A stretch of 7,713 bases of DNA from Anaerolineales bacterium (GCA_919901875.1 CAKKQG010000309.1:1-7713); one strand, 5' to 3'. Shown: positions 1 through 5,794, counted from the first letter of the stretch. Numbers and translations: made by a program. Notes: generated from the sequence alone by a model not told the origin.

Positions 1-6
1 ATTCTC

Positions 7-159
7 ATGCTCGAACTACTTATCGTAATATTAATCGTGTTGTGGTTGCTCGGCTACTTCGGTCCAGCACGCTTTCCCCGCATCCCACGTAGTGGCAACG
101 TCATTCATGTGATACTCGTCATCGTTGTCGTCCTCGTTATTGTGAGGCTGGTAACGTGA
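7..159 (+). CDS. DUF5670/Lmo0937-family small membrane peptide (50 aa)
   Basis: This 50-residue reading frame is almost entirely two hydrophobic helices, roughly residues 2-18 and 33-48. A short basic, proline-containing turn (residues 20-30, PARFPRIPRSG) joins them. The LWLLG near the end of helix 1 and the G-x-x-IHVILVI start of helix 2 match the pattern I know from the Lmo0937/DUF5670 family of roughly 50-residue bacterial membrane peptides, whose function is not established. The ATG lies six bases from the window edge, so its ribosome-binding site cannot be seen and an upstream extension cannot be excluded. The next small membrane gene starts 50 bp downstream on the same strand. The family assignment rests on remembered pattern, so it is moderate. 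Confidence 0.65.
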   Translation: MLELLIVILIVLWLLGYFGPARFPRIPRSGNVIHVILVIVVVLVIVRLVT

Positions 160-209
160 TGTCAATCAAATCATATCAGACGTAAAGTTGAAAGAAATGG
201 AGAAGTGAC

Positions 210-464
210 ATGAATAAGATCAATTGGTTAGTAGCAGCAGTTTTTGGTGTTGTTGTCCTGCTCGCTTTTCTTGTGGGCGCGAGTCTACTGGGTGGCGCTT
301 GGGGGATGATGGGACCGGGGATGATGGGCAGTTGGGGTTTTGGTCCATTCGCGTGGATCGGAATGTTCGTCATGTCACTCGTCGTTGTTGGTTTTATTGT
401 GCTGACGGCGCTGGGTCTGGTTTGGTTGGCACGAGTCCGCGTTGGCGGAACTAACCCGCGGTAG
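210..464 (+). CDS. Small two-helix membrane protein with Met/Gly-rich loop (84 aa)
   Basis: The protein has two predicted transmembrane segments (about residues 6-28 and 47-75) and a short polar, basic C-terminus. Between the helices is a glycine, tryptophan and methionine-rich loop, residues 29-46, containing GMMGPGMMG. Paired methionines of this kind are typical of soft-metal (Cu/Ag) contacts in some membrane proteins, but here that is only a suggestion, and no Cys or His accompanies them. The ATG is supported by a GGAGAAG Shine-Dalgarno at 199-205, with seven bases between GGAG and the start. A shorter overlapping frame starting at 224 is a shadow. The gene sits between two other tiny same-strand genes and could be cotranscribed with them. 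I do not recognise a named family. Confidence 0.7.
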   Translation: MNKINWLVAAVFGVVVLLAFLVGASLLGGAWGMMGPGMMGSWGFGPFAWIGMFVMSLVVVGFIVLTALGLVWLARVRVGGTNPR

Positions 465-511
465 TCGCAAAAGCCGTTGACGAAAAATTAAACAAAACAC
501 GAGAGAACAAT

Positions 512-519
512 GGAGGTGA
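512..519 (+). promoter_or_regulatory. Near-consensus Shine-Dalgarno (GGAGGTGA)
   Basis: GGAGGTGA is complementary to the 16S rRNA 3' end over eight bases. It is followed by an ATG at 524, seven bases after GGAGG. It is the strongest ribosome-binding site on the + strand of this window and is the main reason for calling the 40-residue gene behind it real. Confidence 0.7.
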
Positions 520-523
520 AGTT

Positions 524-646
524 ATGGTAACTAAGACAGGCAAAACAAAACCTAAACGATTATCCAAAGGGCAACGCGCGCATATACGACGGATGAAGCA
601 AGCGGCTCGTAAGGATGGCACTATTTATAGATCGCTGTCAAAGTGA
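524..646 (+). CDS. Very small, strongly basic protein (40 aa)
   Basis: The frame runs ATG to TGA and encodes 40 residues with 8 Lys and 6 Arg against a single Asp, a net charge near +13. It has no hydrophobic segment, so it should be cytoplasmic. The composition (KTKPKRLSKGQ near the N-terminus, then HIRRMKQAARK) suggests nucleic-acid or ribosome binding, but no family is recognised. Support for translation comes from the near-perfect Shine-Dalgarno at 512-519 and from the terminator candidate that follows at 687-725. It may be the last gene of a unit with the two small membrane proteins upstream, with a gap of 59 bp. Its short length leaves some doubt. Confidence 0.6.
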   Translation: MVTKTGKTKPKRLSKGQRAHIRRMKQAARKDGTIYRSLSK

Positions 647-686
647 ACGGCTAAGTAAGCCACCGCGATCTGCAATCAATTCGCCG

Positions 687-725
687 AACTGCTACTACCT
701 AGAGTGGATAGCAGTTTAGTTTTTC
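687..725 (+). terminator. Rho-independent terminator candidate
   Basis: AACTGCTA at 687-694 pairs perfectly with TAGCAGTT at 709-716 around a 14-base loop, and is followed by a T-rich run (TTAGTTTTTC) to 725. It lies 40 bp past the stop of the basic 40-residue gene and 29 bp before the AT-rich gene. It therefore probably separates the small-gene cluster from what follows. The stem is only moderately GC-rich. Confidence 0.65.
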
Positions 726-754
726 TGTTGACTAACTACTTTAAGAGATGAGTT

Positions 755-1855
755 GTGATTAGGAGTAAGTTCAAATCAGTATTTATCTCAATAATAGCAT
801 TGGTATTAACAGTGCTATTAGTACTTTTTCTATTCTATATAAAACCATCTGAGGGAAGAGAAATATTTAATACAGATTTTTACCTAGCAGTAATCGAAAC
901 AACTGAACAAGCCAATAAAAGCAACATCACTTTTTATAACAAAGATTTAATAGCAGTTGGAACACGAGAAATTAAACTAGGTTCTATGGGTTCGTCATTT
1001 GACCTTCCAAGAATATACGGCAAGAACATGTATGTTATTCCGAAAGGAATAGGCAATCAGAAAGATTTGACTGTAATTATGGAATATGACATGGAAACTG
1101 GTAAATATGAAACATATGATATGAAGCAGCCAGGCATGAATAGTTTTTCTGTTGATGAGAAATCAATCTACAGCGTAAACACGTTAAATAATACCTCGAT
1201 AATAAGTTGGCATGATAAAAGTTCGGCAAATGTAAAAACAATATCAAAAAAAGATGTATATATTGGGCGTCTTGACTTGTATGATGATACTTTATATGCC
1301 TTTGCCATGACAAAAGAAAAGGAGGGAATAAAATCCAATTTATATTTGATTGATACAAAAAGTTTTGAAATAACAGCTACCCTAGATATAAGTAAAAGTG
1401 GGACAGGTCAATATTTCTCGATCAAAATAGGCGATGCCGTATATTTCACTAACCAAAACGAAATATCCGGTATGACTGAGCGAAGCTCCTACAATTTAAG
1501 CAGACTTAGCATTAAAGATAAAACTATTTTGAACATAAGGCTTAAAGAAGAGCATCCATTTCAAATAGTAAACTACAAAGATAAACTAATAATTTCGCAT
1601 TACGATCCGGTTCAAATTCAAGGCAATAAAATCACTCTATATGATCTGGAAACCAATGAACAACAGGTTGTAACTCTTGAAAACAATTTATCCCAAATAC
1701 TTATTAAAGATGATAAGGTTTACTCAACAGATGGAGAATATCTATATGCGTATAGTATTAACAATACGGCCTTCAAATTAATCAACAAGATCGATATTTA
1801 CACAAAGAGAAATAGCAGCACCTTTTATTACGTATCAGGATTTTTTACTAAATAG
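755..1855 (+). CDS. Membrane-anchored, probably beta-propeller extracytoplasmic protein (366 aa), AT-rich
   Basis: I do not recognise a named family. The N-terminus is a basic stretch (residues 1-7) followed by a hydrophobic segment at about 8-28, with no obvious signal-peptidase site. It reads as a signal anchor with residues 30-366 outside the membrane. The remainder is rich in beta-strand-like repeats of the type K/D-x-x-Y-x-x, followed by a turn and then LYDLET or LYLIDT-like strands (about 87-95, 176-184, 195-204, 226-234, 292-300, 320-334). This is the pattern of PQQ/WD-like beta-propellers that act as binding or scaffold modules. No catalytic motif is visible. The GTG start is chosen because it places the membrane segment at the very N-terminus; a weak AAGAG lies seven bases upstream, and an ATG at 748 meets a stop after four codons. 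The base composition is far more AT-rich than the flanking genes and the codon use is Ile/Lys/Asn-heavy, which suggests transfer from a low-GC, Firmicutes-like source. Confidence 0.75.
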   Translation: MIRSKFKSVFISIIALVLTVLLVLFLFYIKPSEGREIFNTDFYLAVIETTEQANKSNITFYNKDLIAVGTREIKLGSMGSSFDLPRIYGKNMYVIPKGIGNQKDLTVIMEYDMETGKYETYDMKQPGMNSFSVDEKSIYSVNTLNNTSIISWHDKSSANVKTISKKDVYIGRLDLYDDTLYAFAMTKEKEGIKSNLYLIDTKSFEITATLDISKSGTGQYFSIKIGDAVYFTNQNEISGMTERSSYNLSRLSIKDKTILNIRLKEEHPFQIVNYKDKLIISHYDPVQIQGNKITLYDLETNEQQVVTLENNLSQILIKDDKVYSTDGEYLYAYSINNTAFKLINKIDIYTKRNSSTFYYVSGFFTK

Positions 1856-1898
1856 TAAGCAAGTCTTCTCTTATAACGTCTTCATTCTAACGAAATCT

Positions 1899-2510
1899 AT
1901 GTCAGAAATAAATAGCCCCACTCATATTTCAGGGTCATTACCCGCCAATTATCAAGAAGTCCTTTCTTGGAAGGTAACAGGAAAACCCACCCGAGTTATC
2001 ACCTTAAATATCCTTGGCATAATCCTTCTTATCATTTTTGGTGCGGTATTTTTTAGTTTAGCTATCAGCGTAGGAAAGCTGCCATCGGAAGCTAAATTCG
2101 AATTCGGTCTGAGCGAAATCGGTTCGGTTCTCGCAGGGATTGTGCTGACATTGGTGTTACATGAGCTAACGCACGGTTGGGTCATGCAGATGTTTGGCGC
2201 AAGACCCAAGTATGGCATTATCTGGAAAGGAATGATGTTTTATGCCACATCTCCCGGGTACGCCTACCACAGAAATAACTTTGTGGTCATAGCGCTAGCG
2301 CCCTTCGTCTTCATAAGTGCGCTGGTTGTTCTAGGCATGTGGTTATTGCAGGGAACGTCATGGGTCGCCTTCTTGGGGATATGTGGAATCGTCAATGCGA
2401 GTGGAGCGATTGGAGATATGTGGATGACGATGATCACGCTTCGTTATGCAGCCACCGCTTTTGTAATAGATGAGCGGGATGGGATACGAGTTTATTTACC
2501 GAAGCCCTGA
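1899..2510 (+). CDS. DUF3267-family putative membrane zinc metalloprotease (203 aa)
   Basis: Hydrophobic helices are visible at about residues 33-58, 76-95, 126-150 and 153-172. The third-quarter helix carries HELTH (His88, Glu89, His92), the HExxH zincin signature, embedded in a membrane helix as in site-2-protease-like families. A later SGAIGD places Asp173 where a third zinc ligand would be expected. The size and layout fit the DUF3267 group of putative zincin peptidases, whose substrates are unknown. The start has no clear Shine-Dalgarno, but the N-terminal soluble segment (1-30) looks normal. It begins 43 bp after the AT-rich propeller gene on the same strand and might be cotranscribed with it. 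Its own composition is intermediate, AT-richer at the start and closer to the neighbours later. Confidence 0.8.
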   Translation: MSEINSPTHISGSLPANYQEVLSWKVTGKPTRVITLNILGIILLIIFGAVFFSLAISVGKLPSEAKFEFGLSEIGSVLAGIVLTLVLHELTHGWVMQMFGARPKYGIIWKGMMFYATSPGYAYHRNNFVVIALAPFVFISALVVLGMWLLQGTSWVAFLGICGIVNASGAIGDMWMTMITLRYAATAFVIDERDGIRVYLPKP

Positions 2511-2561
2511 AATGAAAAAAGAAGGTCGCCCGACTTATTACTTTACACAGGAGAAAACAAA

Positions 2562-2831
2562 ATGATCAACTTTATTATCTGGCTCATCGTCGGCGGGATC
2601 ATTGGCTGGGTAGCCAGTGAACTCATGCACACGCGCGAAAGCTTGCTGCTCAACATCATCGTCGGCATCGTGGGCGCGTTCATCGCCGGCTTGATCTTGA
2701 CCCCGCTCTTCGGGATCACTACGATCAACGAGAACAACTTCAGCCTGCCGGCTTTGATCGTGTCGCTACTGGGCTCCATTATTTTGCTGGCGGTCGTCAG
2801 CCTCTTCCGTCGGGGTATAGTGCGCGAATAA
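2562..2831 (+). CDS. GlsB/YeaQ/YmgE (transglycosylase-associated) stress membrane protein
   Basis: An 89-residue protein with three hydrophobic segments (about 3-19, 29-50, 62-82), glycine-rich in the first two. The opening IIWLIVGGIIGWVAS and the following NIIVGIVGAFIAGLI match the PF04226 family, widely annotated as transglycosylase-associated or GlsB/YeaQ/YmgE stress-response membrane proteins. The molecular function is not established; members are often induced by envelope or general stress. The length is typical. AGGAGA at 2549-2554 gives a Shine-Dalgarno with eight bases from GGAG to the ATG. Composition is like the right-hand part of the window and unlike the AT-rich gene upstream. It ends 32 bp from the convergent cupin gene. 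Confidence 0.9.
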   Translation: MINFIIWLIVGGIIGWVASELMHTRESLLLNIIVGIVGAFIAGLILTPLFGITTINENNFSLPALIVSLLGSIILLAVVSLFRRGIVRE

Positions 2832-2863
2832 TTTTCCAGTCGGGTGATCAGACGCTGTATGGC

Positions 2864-3526
2864 TTATTCCTTCTCGAACCTCACCACAATCGCGCTCTTC
2901 TCGGCATGTAGTCTGTAATGAGTCTGGCGTGGCAGAAAAGTCATCTGCCCTTGTTCGAGTAACGCCTTCCCTGAATCCAGTTTAATTTCCAACTCGCCAT
3001 ACAGCGCATACAACATCGTCCCGCCCGTTTTCGATTCTTCTTCGATGCCCGAACCGCGCGCGGTGAATACCGTCATCGCGTGCGACTCCATCGCCGCTAC
3101 CTTCATCGGCTGATAATCGGGAGTCGAGTCGCTCAACACATCGGCGAAGCGAATCTTTTTCAACGGCGGCTCTTCGCCTGTTGCTAAATGTTTGCGATGA
3201 CCGTTCTTGCGTTCCGGCATCACCTGTTGGCGGAACAACAACACAATTGCCGACTCGGTTGCCCCCGAATGATGCGCCACGCCTTTGGGGATCAACAACG
3301 CTTCACCGACTCGCAGAATGGTGTTGCCCAACTGTGTGTTGATTTTGACCGAACCCTCGTGCGTCAAAAAAATTTCATCTTCATCAATGTGACGATGCCA
3401 ATTGATCTCGCCCTGCGCCACAAAGACCAACACGCCAACGTCGCCCACCGTGCCGAGTTGGACGGGCGCAAAGGCGCGATCCATGCGTGAAGCGGTTTCG
3501 GAGGGGGAAATGATTTGAAGAGTCAT
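2864..3526 (-). CDS. Two-domain cupin protein (220 aa from ATG)
   Basis: The N-terminal half is a canonical cupin. Motif 1 has His44, His46 and Glu51 (HRHIDEDE), then Gly58. Motif 2 is G-x5-P-x-G-x2-H ending in His85. These three His and one Glu are the usual metal ligands. The C-terminal half (about 140-218) repeats the barrel pattern (YGELEIKLDSG, then FLPRQTHYRL) but lacks the paired histidines, so it is a degenerate second cupin, structural or ligand-binding. A linker at about 101-125 is basic. No enzymatic reaction can be assigned from sequence. An in-frame TTG at 3559 would add 11 residues (to 231), but those are encoded by a heptamer repeat, so the ATG is preferred; it has no clear Shine-Dalgarno. 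The gene starts 50 bp after the CDF exporter stop and is probably cotranscribed with it. Confidence 0.8.
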   Translation of the reverse strand: MTLQIISPSETASRMDRAFAPVQLGTVGDVGVLVFVAQGEINWHRHIDEDEIFLTHEGSVKINTQLGNTILRVGEALLIPKGVAHHSGATESAIVLLFRQQVMPERKNGHRKHLATGEEPPLKKIRFADVLSDSTPDYQPMKVAAMESHAMTVFTARGSGIEEESKTGGTMLYALYGELEIKLDSGKALLEQGQMTFLPRQTHYRLHAEKSAIVVRFEKE

Positions 3527-3535
3527 AGATGTATT

Positions 3536-3571
3536 GGAGATTAGAGATTGGAGATTCAATCTCCAATCTCC
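3536..3571. repeat. Heptamer-built inverted repeat between CDF and cupin genes
   Basis: On the + strand the block reads GGAGATT, AGAGATT, GGAGATT, a single C at 3557, then AATCTCC twice. The central part, 3544-3556 against 3558-3570, is a perfect 13-bp inverted repeat with a one-base centre. It would form a cruciform or, given a small loop, a hairpin in the transcript between the two genes. No T-run follows on the - strand, so it is not a standard terminator. It resembles a dispersed short repeat or mobile-hairpin remnant, which cannot be confirmed from one copy. Confidence 0.8.
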
Positions 3572-3576
3572 GAATT

Positions 3577-4959
3577 TTACTCCGGCGGTTCCACATGCAC
3601 CACCACTCTTTTAATTTGTGGCAGTTGATTCAAAATTCTGCGATCCACTTCTTCGGCTAACTCGTGCGCTTCGGCAAGTGTGGACGATGCGGGTTGGGTG
3701 ACGTGGATGGTAGTAGTGAGATGCCCCTCCACACGGTGCAAGTGAATCGCGTGCGCCGCGCCCGATCCGGCAACACCGTCAGCGGTTTGCGCGATCCGTT
3801 TCGTCAACAGATTTAATTCTTCTTCACTCTCGCCTTCTTCACTTGGCACCTCAGGCTCTAACGGCTCCAGGTGAGTCGTCACGTCGCTCACGCGCGGGAT
3901 CGCTTTGCAAACTCGTTTCTCTAACTCGTCGGCAATAGCGTGCGCCTCACCCAGCGACAAATGTGCCGGCACCTCGACGTGCATCTCAATCGCATAGTCG
4001 CCATTCATTTCCAGATGGGCGTGAATATCATGCACGCTGATCCCCAGCGCGTCGGCTTCGGCTCGCGCCCGCACCATGATCGCTTCCCAATCCGAGATGC
4101 GCTCGCGCGCCGGTTCAATATGCACCACCGCATCCACCACACCCTCCATGTCACTCTTGATCTTGCTCTCGACTTCCGTTGCAATTGCGTGAGCTTGATC
4201 GGTGGACATGGCATGATCGACGCTGATGTGCAGATCGACGTAGGTGTCGCCGACACTGCCGCGTGAGCGGACTCGGTCGGCGAACTTGACTCCGTTGACC
4301 GTTAACGCGCTTCGTTCGATTCGTTTGGGATCGATCACCGAAGCGTCGGTCAGCGTATACGATGTTTGGCGCAAAATATCGAACGCCGCTTTGACGATGA
4401 ACAGAACAACACCCGAAGCGACGATCACATCCACCCAGCCAAACCCGAACTGAGTCGCCACCAGCGAGATCACCACCGAGATCGTCACAAACAGATCGGT
4501 GCGGGTGTGTGTGGCGTCGGCTAACAAAATGTCCGAGCCGAGTCGTTTGCCTTCGCGTGTTTCATACAGGACGATGATCAGATTGAAGACGAATGTCGCC
4601 GCCATGATCACAATGTCGAGCGTTTGAATGGTGGGCGTTGAGCCGCTTGTGACTCGTTCAATGATCCCCTGCACGATCTCCCACGACACCAGCAACAACA
4701 TTGCCCCAATCGCCAACGTCGCCACTGTTTCATATTTGCGATGACCGTACGGATGATTCTCGTCCGGCGGGCGCGATGCGATCCATAATCCTGCCAACCC
4801 AATAATGTTCGACGACGAATCAACGATCGAGTGAAAACCATCGGCGATGACCGATAACGCGCCTGTGGCGAAGCCGACGGCGAGCTTAATGATCGTGATG
4901 ACGATATTGAGGGCGAGGATGATCCACAGAACGCGTTGAATGTTTTGAGATCGAGTCAT
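3577..4959 (-). CDS. CDF-family cation (probably Zn) exporter with three tandem C-terminal domains
   Basis: A proton-coupled divalent-metal exporter of the cation diffusion facilitator family, expected in the cytoplasmic membrane. The N-terminal ~200 residues hold the six-helix transporter with both conserved site-A pairs: His43/Asp47 (FHSIVD) in helix 2 and His151/Asp155 (HTRTD) in helix 5. The family signature ENHPYGHRKYE at 67-77 follows helix 2. The HD-HD arrangement is typical of zinc-type members, though specificity cannot be proved from it. At 460 residues it is much longer than the usual ~300 because three cytoplasmic domains follow in tandem (about 211-285, 291-367, 382-458), the last two joined by an acidic linker (369-381). 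Each repeats the IH...AHxxA...HxEP pattern. The ATG has no Shine-Dalgarno and lies only a few bases beyond the terminator of the upstream gene. The cupin gene follows after 50 bp. Confidence 0.93.
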   Translation of the reverse strand: MTRSQNIQRVLWIILALNIVITIIKLAVGFATGALSVIADGFHSIVDSSSNIIGLAGLWIASRPPDENHPYGHRKYETVATLAIGAMLLLVSWEIVQGIIERVTSGSTPTIQTLDIVIMAATFVFNLIIVLYETREGKRLGSDILLADATHTRTDLFVTISVVISLVATQFGFGWVDVIVASGVVLFIVKAAFDILRQTSYTLTDASVIDPKRIERSALTVNGVKFADRVRSRGSVGDTYVDLHISVDHAMSTDQAHAIATEVESKIKSDMEGVVDAVVHIEPARERISDWEAIMVRARAEADALGISVHDIHAHLEMNGDYAIEMHVEVPAHLSLGEAHAIADELEKRVCKAIPRVSDVTTHLEPLEPEVPSEEGESEEELNLLTKRIAQTADGVAGSGAAHAIHLHRVEGHLTTTIHVTQPASSTLAEAHELAEEVDRRILNQLPQIKRVVVHVEPPE

Positions 4960-4961
4960 AG

Positions 4962-4998
4962 GTGTACGAAAAACAAAAGCCCCACCTCAGCGGTGGGG
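4962..4998 (-). terminator. Strong rho-independent terminator (- strand)
   Basis: CCCCACC at 4980-4986 pairs perfectly with GGTGGGG at 4992-4998 around the loop TCAGC. Read on the - strand, the stem is followed immediately by CTTTTGTTTTTC, a good uridine tail. It begins directly after the stop codon of the aspartic-protease gene (stop at 5000-5002) and its tail runs to within a few bases of the CDF start codon. It should end transcription of the two-gene protease unit and so make the CDF gene depend on another promoter or on read-through. Confidence 0.85.
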
Positions 4999-4999
4999 G

Positions 5000-5413
5000 T
5001 TAACCTTGCCATATACAAGTACGGGCTTCAACACCATCCAGTAAAACTCTAATTCGTCGCAGGAAACCTCGTCCGATCAAGAAGCGCGTGTTTCCGGAAA
5101 ATGTTTGAGCGATGACTCGATAGTGTTCACCAGTTTTAGGTATTTGTACGTCAGCGTAAGATTCCATGAAGTGAATAATTTGTCCTGTCACCGTTGTGCC
5201 GTGCGGAGACAGTGAGGACGGTAGCCGCCACCGATTCAGATCAAGTGATTCGTAGAGTGAGTATGGAAGAAGGATCTCTTCGCTGTAACCGGAATCAATT
5301 TGGACGATCTCCTCCCCTTCTTTGTGTGCTATGCCTGCTAGATTCTTGATCTGAATACCGATCCCAAAACGATCAGATGCCTCCCAACATATTAGGTGAA
5401 CGCCATTTGCCAT
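5000..5413 (-). CDS. Retropepsin-like (clan AA) aspartic protease candidate (137 aa)
   Basis: The size and two motifs fit a single-lobe, retroviral-type aspartic protease that would have to dimerise to be active. A hydrophobic strand leads into the catalytic-type triad Asp40-Ser41-Gly42 (IVQIDSGYSE), followed by the expected LLPYSLYESLDL helix region. Near the C-terminus is LIGRGFLRRIRVLLDG (112-127), the hydrophobic-Gly element and closing strand of this clan. There is no signal peptide or membrane segment, so it should be cytoplasmic. Its ATG overlaps the end of the upstream RHH/DUF5678 gene by 22 bp in another frame, with GGAGG at 5418-5422 four bases before it, implying translational coupling. 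A strong terminator follows the stop at once. Activity is inferred: DSG is permitted in the clan, but no substrate or maturation is known. It could also be a non-catalytic relative. Confidence 0.7.
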   Translation of the reverse strand: MANGVHLICWEASDRFGIGIQIKNLAGIAHKEGEEIVQIDSGYSEEILLPYSLYESLDLNRWRLPSSLSPHGTTVTGQIIHFMESYADVQIPKTGEHYRVIAQTFSGNTRFLIGRGFLRRIRVLLDGVEARTCIWQG

Positions 5414-5757
5414 CCCACCTCCACTGTTGCCGGGCGACGCAGACCTATGGGCATTACGATCCGGTCTTTAGAAGCGATCGCTAAGTGATCAACTTCTGCT
5501 AATGAGTCTCCAACGCCTTGTAGTTTGCCTTCGGCAATGACTACCCACTTGCCCATATATTTTTTTTCTAACTCTGGCACCAGACGTTCAAACGCATCAT
5601 CGTTAGCCGTCGCTTGCGCCTTGACCTCTGCATGTTGCGAGAGCCATAGCTCAACTGCTTCGATGAGTGCGTGACGAATACTATCTTTGGTATAGAGAGC
5701 TTGTGCGGCGCGTTCAAATTCCTGTTGCAACTTTTGAGGTAGATCAATTTTCAACAT
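5392..5757 (-). CDS. RHH-like N-terminus plus DUF5678 domain protein (121 aa)
   Basis: Residues 1-42 have the strand-helix-helix layout of a ribbon-helix-helix DNA-binding domain: MLKIDLP, then a helix over about 8-21, a KDS turn, and a second helix over about 26-40. Residues about 55-95 (ELEKKYMGKWVVIAEGKLQ, then GVGDSLAEV) match the pattern I associate with DUF5678, a short domain that often sits beside small protease-like genes. The rest (96-121) is unassigned. It may be an autoregulating DNA-binding partner of the aspartic protease it overlaps by 22 bp. That is inference from architecture, and the RHH call in particular rests on pattern, not on an obvious consensus. Translation is supported by GAGG at 5767-5770, nine bases from the ATG. 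The PBP gene ends 37 bp upstream on the same strand. Confidence 0.65.
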   Translation of the reverse strand: MLKIDLPQKLQQEFERAAQALYTKDSIRHALIEAVELWLSQHAEVKAQATANDDAFERLVPELEKKYMGKWVVIAEGKLQGVGDSLAEVDHLAIASKDRIVMPIGLRRPATVEVGWQMAFT

Positions 5758-5781
5758 AATCGTTATCCTCTGAGTGGTTGA

Positions 5782-5787
5782 ATTATA
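5782..5787 (-). promoter_or_regulatory. Candidate -10 box (TATAAT) for the RHH/protease unit
   Basis: A perfect TATAAT on the - strand lies in the 37-bp gap between the PBP stop and the RHH/DUF5678 start codon, 24 bp before the ATG. This leaves room for a start site and for the GAGG ribosome-binding site. No convincing -35 hexamer is seen 16-18 bp upstream, where the sequence is the end of the PBP gene, so this is a weak call. Confidence 0.35.
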
Positions 5788-5794
5788 CCGTTGA

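Noticed and set aside
728..733. TTGACT resembling a -35 box upstream of the AT-rich gene.
   Set aside because: No acceptable -10 hexamer lies 16-18 bp downstream before the GTG start.
1077..1358. A 93-residue - strand frame within the AT-rich gene.
   Set aside because: It has no ribosome-binding site and a composition expected from the complement of a strand-rich coding sequence; the + frame is continuous for 366 codons.
2832..2863. Possible bidirectional terminator in the convergent gap.
   Set aside because: No stem of useful length with a T-tail on either side could be found in these 32 bases.
3188..3490. A 100-residue + strand frame inside the cupin gene.
   Set aside because: It is antisense to the conserved cupin motifs and has no ribosome-binding site or recognisable domain.
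3527..3559. TTG start at 3559 for the cupin gene, giving 231 residues.
   Set aside because: The extra 11 codons are the heptamer inverted repeat, and the apparent Shine-Dalgarno before it is also repeat sequence. The ATG at 3526 gives a normal cupin N-terminus.
3940..4266. A 108-residue + strand frame, plus other frames at 4005-4256, 4244-4453 and 4608-4841.
   Set aside because: All lie within the CDF exporter gene, whose own frame shows the family motifs and repeated domains. These are composition-driven shadows.
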